Positions 57,191 to 64,000 of a stretch of 64,000 bases of DNA are shown piece after piece. A program made the position numbers and the translations under genes. How positions within the stretch are numbered: position 1 is the first letter of the stretch; each line of letters begins with the position of its first letter. The notes under the pieces are model-generated. The model saw only the letters and a list, made by a program, of their open reading frames with translations. It made no database searches and had not been told where the DNA came from. The stretch comes from Porphyridium purpureum (taxonomy: Eukaryota > Rhodophyta > Bangiophyceae > Porphyridiales > Porphyridiaceae): contig VRMN01000001.1 of assembly GCA_008690995.1 (NCBI GenBank), positions 1,054,001 to 1,118,000 on the forward strand, given 5' to 3'.

Positions 57191-58678
57191 ATGTACTCAC
57201 TTTATGGTCGGCGGCGCGCCACCGCTTCAGTGAATGCGGGATCGCTTCCTCTAAGCCCTGTTGTGACGTCTGTGAAGCGCGGTCGGGACTGGAAAGGGGC
57301 ACAGCTGACCTCTGGGGTTGTTGGCGGGGTTGGCTTGCTTGCGCTGATGGTCTGGCTGCTCGTCGCACGCAGCAGGAACCCAGAAGATTTTCACGATGCT
57401 GAGGACGCAGGTACCCAGGACGGCGGGATGGCCGTGAATGCCATTCGTCAGATCTCGGATCCGACACAAAGTACTGGCGGACAGACTGTGCGACCGGGTT
57501 CGAGCAAAGCACCCGCATGGATGGAAGGGATGGCATGGCCCACGACGATTCCTGTATGGCAGCCGTGGAGCCCCGAAGAGCGAGCGGGTCGCTTTCAGAG
57601 TGTAATTGACGGCTTCTTCGAAAAGGCCAGCGGCTTCAGCATAGCGGAACAGCTCCATGCGAGGGCGGATAAGGGCATGGAGGCGAACGCGCTGTTGGTC
57701 GAGGTGAATGAAGAGAATGAACTCAACTTGGTGCATTCATGGGAGTCGCCGTCCAAAAAGCACTCTCGCTATGTGTCGCTTGTCGGCCTTCTGGAGGCTC
57801 TTGTGCGCAACCACAAGCTCCCAAAGGTTTCATTTTTGGTCGTCCTAAACGACGGCTCAGAGACAAAGCAGGCGGTGTTTTCGGCTGCTCGGCACACACG
57901 TGGCTGGAAACGGGTGATACCCTTTCCTGTCGGAAATTCGCGAGGATGGAAGGAAGGCTTTGGTCTCAATTTCACTGGCTGGGATGAGTATTCAAGCCAC
58001 TGGTATACATCCAGGTATCCTGAGTATCCATGGGAAAAGAAACTCCCACAGGCTGTTTTCCGTGGGAACTTTCCGATGAGCGAAATGGCTCAAATCATGG
58101 GCTCGTGCTTTGTCCAGTGTCGCAAGACGCGCGATTGGAGAAAGACGACGCGAGGTACTCTGTACCTGCAAACAGTAAATCACCCGGATCTCTTTGACGT
58201 CCAGTTCACAAGCAAAGCGAAGAACTTTAGTCAAATTGATGAGATCCCGGTGAATGCGTTTGCAAAGATTCCGCTGCACGAATCCATGAAGTACAAGTAT
58301 GTTCTGAACGTAGGGGCAAACGCAGACTGGGCAGAGCGGTTACGGAACCTTATGTTCTTAAACTCTGCCATTCTGAGGCACGAGGCGGGCACACAGGAAT
58401 GGTTCTACCCGCTGCTGGAGCCTTTCGTCCACTACATTCCGTTCCATGTGAGTATGAACAATCTGGTGGACGTTGTGCAGTGGGGACGAGCGCACGACGA
58501 TTTGGTGCAGCAGATTGTACGAAACGCAAATGCATTTGCTGCGAATGTATTGTCTGAAGCAGCGATGCTCGATTACGCCAGGCTGGCAGTCCACTCCTTT
58601 GCCGCCAAGCAGGCACAGGGCAGCAGAGGTTCAATCTCGCTCAAAGGTCCTGGAGGTCGGCGAGCTGCAATGCACTGA
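57191..58678 (+). CDS. GT90-family (CAP10-like) O-glycosyltransferase, copy 1
   Basis: A 495-residue type II membrane protein with a transmembrane segment at about 41-59 (SGVVGGVGLLALMVWLLVA). The luminal part (about 115-480) matches GT90/CAP10: RFQSVIDGFFEKASGFS, PKVSFLVVLNDGSETKQAVFSAARH, IPFPVGNSRGWKEGFGLNFTGWDEY, QAVFRGNFPMSEM, and YKYVLNVGANADWAERLRNLMFLNSAILR followed by TQEWFYPLLEPFVHYIPF. The last blocks are the diagnostic GT90 motifs. GT90 enzymes include POGLUT-type O-glucosyl- or O-xylosyltransferases and fungal capsule xylosyltransferases; the donor and acceptor here are unknown, perhaps cell-wall or secreted polysaccharides. It has a tandem paralogue 173 bp downstream on the same strand. 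Confidence 0.87.
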   Translation: MYSLYGRRRATASVNAGSLPLSPVVTSVKRGRDWKGAQLTSGVVGGVGLLALMVWLLVARSRNPEDFHDAEDAGTQDGGMAVNAIRQISDPTQSTGGQTVRPGSSKAPAWMEGMAWPTTIPVWQPWSPEERAGRFQSVIDGFFEKASGFSIAEQLHARADKGMEANALLVEVNEENELNLVHSWESPSKKHSRYVSLVGLLEALVRNHKLPKVSFLVVLNDGSETKQAVFSAARHTRGWKRVIPFPVGNSRGWKEGFGLNFTGWDEYSSHWYTSRYPEYPWEKKLPQAVFRGNFPMSEMAQIMGSCFVQCRKTRDWRKTTRGTLYLQTVNHPDLFDVQFTSKAKNFSQIDEIPVNAFAKIPLHESMKYKYVLNVGANADWAERLRNLMFLNSAILRHEAGTQEWFYPLLEPFVHYIPFHVSMNNLVDVVQWGRAHDDLVQQIVRNANAFAANVLSEAAMLDYARLAVHSFAAKQAQGSRGSISLKGPGGRRAAMH

Positions 58679-58851
58679 CGACATGTCCTGATCGAATAGA
58701 CGTATGTACTCTATAGAAAAGTTTCCAGTTCACCTCAATTTTTCTCCTAGCGTGTGCGCCACCACCCCTTGTGGCCACGAGTCGCGCTATTGAAGCAGGA
58801 CGGAGAGGATGGCCAGCCGGGCATGTGAAACAGCTGCGAGGGATATGAAGG

Positions 58852-60501
58852 ATGCCGCGAAGGTATATTGGAAGTCCCAAGGTGGCCGGACCGGTCACGA
58901 GAGCGCCCACACGTGAGGATGTCCGGCGGGTGTATCGCAGCGGGTTGCTGGGCGGGCTCGTGGTTTTGATACTGCCAGTGATTTTGTTTTTGGTCGGGTG
59001 CTCGTACAGCGTCTCGATGATCAAGGTTGCGGATCACGCCATGGAAGCCGCGACGATGGAAATGAGGACGTCTGTTAGTGATCAGGGCGGGAACGGACTG
59101 CCACAAGCGGTGTTACGGTCTATTCAATCCGAAGCCGCACCGAGCTCCATCAGCAGCAGTACTGCCATCACTAGTCGTGGTAGCAGTAGCGGCAGCGTCA
59201 GTAGTAAGGGGCATGGCATGGACGAAGATGTTCTAAGGCTCGCACGATCGAATGGCGGAGAAAAATCTGACGTTTCTGACCGGAGTTCTTCCGTAGCTAG
59301 TAGTGGCACGAGCAGTGGGCAAAACATAGGCGAAGCCGTACTTCGGCCGATAATCCAAGGAGTCGATACTAGTGGAAAGAATCCTGCAAGCTCGAAAAGG
59401 AACATGGCCTTCCCATCATCAGTTCCAGTTTGGAAGCCGTGGAGTGCCAAGGAGCGGAAGGAACGCTTCCAAGGCATTCTCAGTGACTTCTTCTCTGAGG
59501 CGACGGGATTCAGCGAGGCTGAGCAAGCACGTGCAAGGGAGGACAGTAGTATGGCTACGAACGCCATGCTTGTGCAGATAGACACCAATAATAATGTGCG
59601 CTACCTGCATTCCTGGGAGTCAGCAGAGAATCGGCATTCGCGGTATCTGTCATTTGTGGGCTTGATGGATGGTCTGAGAAGCAGGCATAAACTCCCCAAA
59701 GTTTCGTTTAATGTCGTCCTAAATGACGGCACTAATGCTAAACAGGCAGCCTTCTCAGCGGCACGACACACACAAAGCTGGACGCGAGTCATCCCGTTTC
59801 CTGTCGGTAATTCTCGAGGGTTGAAAGAGGGCTTTGGCCTGAATTTCACTGGCTGGGATGACTACGCAAAAGACTGGTACGCCTCGAAGTATAAGCAGTA
59901 TCCGTGGGATGACAAGCTGGAGCAGGCTGTCTTTCGCGGAAATTTTCCAATGAGCGAACTGGCACAAGTCATTGGCACGTGCTACATTCAGTGCCAAAAA
60001 ACGCGAGACTGGAAACTGACCTCGCGAGGCACGCTTTATATGGTCACCGCGAATCGTTCTGACCTTTTCGACGTGCAGTTCACAAGCAAGCCGAAGGGAA
60101 TGACTCAAATTGACGATGTTCCGGTGAATCCTTCGGCCAAGATTCCTCTGCACGAATTGATGAAATACAAATACGTGTTAAACGTGGGTGCCAATTCTGA
60201 TTGGGCTGAGCGTTTACGGAACCTTCTCTTTTTGAACTCGGTCATTCTGCGACACGAAGTGGGCACGCAGGAGTGGTTCTATCCGTTGCTCGAACCATTT
60301 GTTCACTACATTCCGTTCCATGCGAGCATGGACAACCTAGTGGACGTCGTGGTATGGGCGCAAACGCATGATGACTTGGCACACCAGATTGCTCAAAATG
60401 CGAATGCATTTGCTCGCACTGTGCTTTCCGAAGCAGCCATGCTTGAGTACGCAAAATTGGCAATTGATATATTTGCTGCAAAGCAGCTCGCGGCAAGTTG
60501 A
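58852..60501 (+). CDS. GT90-family (CAP10-like) O-glycosyltransferase, copy 2
   Basis: A 549-residue type II membrane protein with a transmembrane segment at about 31-52 (GLLGGLVVLILPVILFLVGC). A Ser/Gly-rich stalk (about 60-180) links it to the GT90 domain (about 185-540). Shared blocks with copy 1 include VIPFPVGNSRG.KEGFGLNFTGWD, QAVFRGNFPMSE, KYKYVLNVGAN.DWAERLRNL and GTQEWFYPLLEPFVHYIPFH, while the anchor and stalk are different. This shows a tandem duplication with recent, mainly luminal, conservation. The stalk is longer than in copy 1 by about 60 residues. Substrate is unknown. It ends in IFAAKQLAAS. Confidence 0.87.
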   Translation: MPRRYIGSPKVAGPVTRAPTREDVRRVYRSGLLGGLVVLILPVILFLVGCSYSVSMIKVADHAMEAATMEMRTSVSDQGGNGLPQAVLRSIQSEAAPSSISSSTAITSRGSSSGSVSSKGHGMDEDVLRLARSNGGEKSDVSDRSSSVASSGTSSGQNIGEAVLRPIIQGVDTSGKNPASSKRNMAFPSSVPVWKPWSAKERKERFQGILSDFFSEATGFSEAEQARAREDSSMATNAMLVQIDTNNNVRYLHSWESAENRHSRYLSFVGLMDGLRSRHKLPKVSFNVVLNDGTNAKQAAFSAARHTQSWTRVIPFPVGNSRGLKEGFGLNFTGWDDYAKDWYASKYKQYPWDDKLEQAVFRGNFPMSELAQVIGTCYIQCQKTRDWKLTSRGTLYMVTANRSDLFDVQFTSKPKGMTQIDDVPVNPSAKIPLHELMKYKYVLNVGANSDWAERLRNLLFLNSVILRHEVGTQEWFYPLLEPFVHYIPFHASMDNLVDVVVWAQTHDDLAHQIAQNANAFARTVLSEAAMLEYAKLAIDIFAAKQLAAS

Positions 60502-62764
60502 AATTGTAGTGACGCGCAATGGTCAAAATTGTCAATTTACCAGTTCCGCAGACATTACTTTTTCTGAGGCTGAGAAAAGGTGGATGCATAGCGCTGACGC
60601 GGCTCAAATTCATGAGATGGCAAATGCATCAGCCGCTTTCCGTCAGGCTGGCTACTTTTGAGCATGTGTGAGTAGAGATCTTTGCCTGGGAGAGAAGCTT
60701 CGATCGACAATGGCTGCATGGACGGGGATGGGCGCTCTCCTCCTCTAAAACAACTGGTCCTTCCCCACATAACATATACCGTCTACCAAGTCGAGCAGCG
60801 ATCGGAACGTGAAAGCTTGAATCTGGCTTCCAATGCAAAACATGGTCACGTACAGTCGGTGTGACTATCAAAATGTCTGCTTTGATGCATCAGACTACGA
60901 AGAAAGAAGCCAAATCATTGGCGCGATGGATTAGAGTTTGCAGTCTCAGCACTGGCACCGTTCCTTCGAACGTACCGTGCGGAAAAGGCATGGCCGCTCC
61001 CGCTGTTGAAAACCAATCCTAATCTATGCCCTTCTTAATGTACTTATCGCTTCGATCTGGCGCACGAGCGTGCCGTCTCAGAAGCTGGCTTCTCGCTCTT
61101 TGTGTCGGCGCTCCATTTGTTTCGTTATTAGATTCATGAGTCACGCCGTTCCATCTCGAGGGAATAACGTTCGACACGATGACTGGAAGCGTCGTTTTGC
61201 GAGGTGAACATGGCCGGTTGATCGACGGCGATGCTGCTCACTTGGAACGTCCAGCGTGTGCGCAGCCGCTTTTCCTTGCGCGATTGCAGTTATTGCCGCG
61301 CAAGGGTGTCCGAACCGTTGGGTCAGCTCTTTTCGACAGACGTGCGCTAAATATTATTGCCTTCGAGAGGTCCGAGTCCGGCGGCGTAGAGACCCCAGAA
61401 AGTGTGCTAACTGCTCTGATCGTTGCTGAACGGGTTTGGACACTCTATTGAAGACCTGGAATGGGTCATGTGTTGCTTATCGAGCATGTCTTGTAGTTTT
61501 GGAAATGCATTTAGAACATACTCGACATTTATCTCGTATACTGGCCTCCCTACCCTGATCATAGCTAATGATTCGCAAGTTGCTCCGCATGTATTTTGAC
61601 ATTTGCACCTGATTTTGTTAGTGCCTGCTCCGTCTTCATTGTCACCTTTCCCTGAGTCCGGACTTGGCATTTACGGTAAAGTATTCGAAGCGCTCCTGCG
61701 AATGGATTTTAAGCGCTCGTACTCTCGCTGAAGATTCATGGGATCATATTGTATTCAAACTCTTTCGTTCCCTCGTGTGCCTCTTTTCTTTCAGATCTTC
61801 CGGGGTCTTCTATACTTGTGCACTATATTGCCTGCGAATGGCACCATACATCAACCTCTCCTTAGGTTATTAAAGGGCGTACGGCTACGCAACCCCCACC
61901 TTTCTGTGCCAAAAGTGATCCTTTGGCCGTCGCGACACGTGGATTCAGCACGTTTTCGAGGACACAATTCGACTCGCCTGTCCGTGGACCGTTACTTGAG
62001 TGGGACAAGGACCCTGAGAGAAGCGTGGAGAAAACCGCTCCTCGAGTCGACGGTCACCTCTGCCACTCCCAAAAGGCAACATTAGCTTCCGAGGAAGTCC
62101 CTGTCACACAGCTTCACCGGCAGCTGTCAGTCGTCACCAACCAAGAACCAAGGGAAAATCGGCATGCCACTGGTTTTCGCTGCGCGAGCGCGCAACGGAT
62201 GTGTTCTTTCGTTTCCACACGGCCGGGTCACTTTCCGTTTGTGCTGAAGATGGTAACTAGTTGACTGCCTCCCGATATCTGGATTGCTCCGTCACTAGTC
62301 GCTGTGCGAACTGCCTTTCCAAACGCCGAAATGCACGGTTATCATGGAGGACAACACGCTGCCATTTTACGAGGCGGACGTGCTCGAGAGCAGGTAAACG
62401 AAACACTTTGTGCAGCTGCCGATTGGATCGAGCTCCACGCTCACAAACGCTGGAAACAGCGGCGGGTTCCCTTCCACGAGCAGCCACGTCAACATTGGCT
62501 TGTGCGGGTACCGATTGCCATTGTCCTCTCTGAGAAGCACGCAACGCACGCCTCGTCTGGATGGACGGATGTATGAACGGACGGACAGACAAACGTACAG
62601 TGAACGTACAGTTTGCCCCATTAGCTTCTTGTTGCATCGAGATCGAAAGAGTGGACTTGCAACAAACCGACTGCAGCAGGTCGGGGTTGATGCCGATTCA
62701 CGCATGTCTCACACACCGCGATACGCGCTGCGCAGACTTTCAGGCTTGATGAACGAGCGACGAA
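60502..62764. other. 2.3-kb spacer
   Basis: A 2,263-bp stretch with no supportable gene. A 90-codon plus-strand frame at 61179-61451 (LLPRKGVRTVGSALFDRRAL and on) is intact but unrecognised. A GACG/GACA-type patch lies at about 62560-62590 (ggatggacggatgtatgaac, then ggacggacagacaaac). The right part includes the promoter of the partial gene that follows. Confidence 0.4.
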
Positions 62765-64000
62765 ATGAGTGCGTCGTTTGTATGGCACGGACTGTCTAGT
62801 CGCGACAGGTGGGTTCGTGGAGACCAACGCTTGGGCGCGCGGTGCGCACACGAGCGCCTGGAAGCCACGAGGCCGCGGCTTGACACGCGCACGGTCAGCA
62901 AGAGCGGCGCCTTGAGAAAGCGCGGCGTCGTATGTGAGCAGGATCGCAGGCTCGAGGAGGAGCTAGCAGACTTTTGCGCGAAAAATGGACTCACGCAGGG
63001 AGTCATGCCAACAGAACGCCAGCTGCGCGGCTTCCGCGCAGGAAAGGAGCTGATGACACAGGTGCGCGACCGCGGGGGCGCGGCGATCGTAGCACAGAGG
63101 CTGCGCTGGAGGTGGACCGTGCGAGACAAGGAGGTTTTTCCACACACTTTTGAGCAGCTACTGATTGAGCTACGCGCGCTCCTTGTGAACGAAATGAACA
63201 TGCCTGAGCCTCTGGACGGCCAGCTTTTTCCGTCCAAGAAGCATATTCGAAGCCTCAACTCATCCTTGGTCGCACGCATTGAGTCTCTTCCGGGTAGCTC
63301 TTCAGAAACGTGGAACAGATTGGCGAGTAGTTTGCAAATGCGCCGCTTTGGTCCGGTGGCCTGTTCGATAGTCGGGGCGTCGTCCGTTGCAGAAGACCAG
63401 CAGGAGGCGAAACAGAGAAGGAAGCCAGCTCAAGCTTTGCTCGCAAGTCGACAGCCTGCCGCGTTCCGGGCAGTCTTGTTCAACGTGTTGAAGCAGCATC
63501 CGCGGTGGGTGCTCCCTGAACACGTGGGGCAAGGGCACGTGCCGCACGGAAACATGCGTGTACTTCTACGACCGTCAGATATTAGACGTGCGAAATCGCG
63601 CGCTCTTTTAGTAGAGCTACACGCCTGCGGCTATGAGCAAATGGCCGATTCATTGCACATGATGTACCATCGAGACTTCAAGTATTTATTCAGATTGCTA
63701 TGGGTTATATGCGAGCTGTCGCGACTAGTCAGAAGAACTTCGCATGCCGAGCACAGTAACACAGAGAACCAAATACCAAACCTTACGGAGATCAAGCTGC
63801 GCGCGCCGTCGGGTGCGCGGCTGGTTGCAGAGTTGAAGCGGCTGGGAGGTATCCGTTCCGTCTGTGCACGACTCGGGCTCCATTCCTCGCTGGAGATCAG
63901 AGAGCCCTCACGTGGTGGCTCATCCGGTTCTTGTGCCTCGTCTTTACATTGGGGACCACTGGGCCTCGATCTTGGGCGCGACATTCTCGTTGCGTCGCTG
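62765..64000 (+). CDS. Unknown protein with three diverged copies of an LR..GG..VA.RL motif (3' partial)
   Basis: A 412-codon frame, open from the Met at 62765 (in-frame stop at 62750) to the right edge, so the 3' end is missing. The Met context and the Arg/Ala/Ser-rich start (MSASFVWHGLSSRDRWVRGD) suggest a possible organelle targeting peptide. Three segments resemble one another: MPTERQLRGFRAGKELMTQV followed by RDRGGAAIVAQRL (about 81-113), LLRPSDIRRAKSRALLVELH followed by ACGYEQMADSLHMMY (about 263-297), and NLTEIKLRAPSGARLVAELK followed by RLGGIRSVCARLGL (about 340-373). The shape is P(T/S)-x2-(Q/I)-L/R, basic helix, GG-x3-(V/M)A-x-RL. I do not recognise the family. Minus-strand frames in this region are shadows. 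Confidence 0.6.
   Translation, partial: MSASFVWHGLSSRDRWVRGDQRLGARCAHERLEATRPRLDTRTVSKSGALRKRGVVCEQDRRLEEELADFCAKNGLTQGVMPTERQLRGFRAGKELMTQVRDRGGAAIVAQRLRWRWTVRDKEVFPHTFEQLLIELRALLVNEMNMPEPLDGQLFPSKKHIRSLNSSLVARIESLPGSSSETWNRLASSLQMRRFGPVACSIVGASSVAEDQQEAKQRRKPAQALLASRQPAAFRAVLFNVLKQHPRWVLPEHVGQGHVPHGNMRVLLRPSDIRRAKSRALLVELHACGYEQMADSLHMMYHRDFKYLFRLLWVICELSRLVRRTSHAEHSNTENQIPNLTEIKLRAPSGARLVAELKRLGGIRSVCARLGLHSSLEIREPSRGGSSGSCASSLHWGPLGLDLGRDILVASL

Noticed and set aside
62740-63279. 179-codon minus-strand frame at the right edge
   Set aside because: Antisense to the long plus-strand frame with motif repeats; Ser-rich without a domain.
1-64000. Transposons, virus-like elements, CRISPR arrays
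   Set aside because: No transposase, reverse transcriptase, integrase, capsid or repeat-spacer pattern was recognised in either strand.

Overview
The window is nuclear DNA from a compact, gene-dense and intron-poor eukaryote. It carries only eukaryotic machinery: the cytosolic ribosomal proteins uL13 and eS12, NatC and Paf1C subunits, a TRAPP subunit, a p24 cargo receptor, calmodulin, a three-repeat MYB and a gamma-class set of WD-repeat proteins. Most genes are single uninterrupted reading frames of 300 to 1300 codons. I can support spliceosomal introns in only two genes. Spacers are short and GC is moderate. This architecture, together with Golgi-type glycosyltransferases (GT7 and GT90) and plant/alga-like families (3R-MYB, F-box/JmjC, a CDCA7-type zinc finger), best fits a unicellular alga such as a Porphyridium-like red alga. 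That assignment is inference, not something a marker gene proves here. No virus-like element, intact transposon or CRISPR array was seen.

Layout. 1-15 kb: PHD-finger protein (5' end outside the window), a double GT7 glycosyltransferase, N-myristoyltransferase, F-box/JmjC oxygenase, a protein kinase, uL13 and a copine. 15-24 kb: PWP2, ZFAND1-like AN1 protein, NAA35 (NatC) and a ZUP1-type deubiquitinase, the last two convergent with only 19 bp between stop codons. 24-36 kb: TRAPPC1, a 4CXXC_R1 zinc-finger protein, a 2-kb spacer, a hemerythrin-like helical protein, eS12, a spliced ZNF207/BuGZ-like gene, a RimI-type acetyltransferase and RNase H2A. 36-49 kb: CTR9, an ankyrin protein, a ThuA-like protein, a flavodoxin-quinol monooxygenase fusion, a 1.5-kb spacer with RNA-like hairpins and 3R-MYB. 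49-64 kb: calmodulin, a CDP-alcohol phosphotransferase, p24, AIP1/WDR1, a small unknown protein, a spliced PKR1-like V-ATPase assembly factor, two tandem GT90 glycosyltransferases, a 2.3-kb spacer, and a previously unlisted long open frame that runs off the right edge and carries three diverged copies of one motif.

Functional threads. There is no operon. Several genes do share themes: secretory pathway (TRAPPC1, p24, PKR1-like, GT7, GT90 pair, phospholipid synthesis), N-terminal protein modification (NMT, NatC, RimI-like), ribosome production (uL13, eS12, PWP2), and transcription or chromatin (PHD, CTR9, MYB, JmjC, 4CXXC_R1). Many start codons are preceded by a purine-rich GA tract on the coding strand, which looks like a shared promoter or leader signature.
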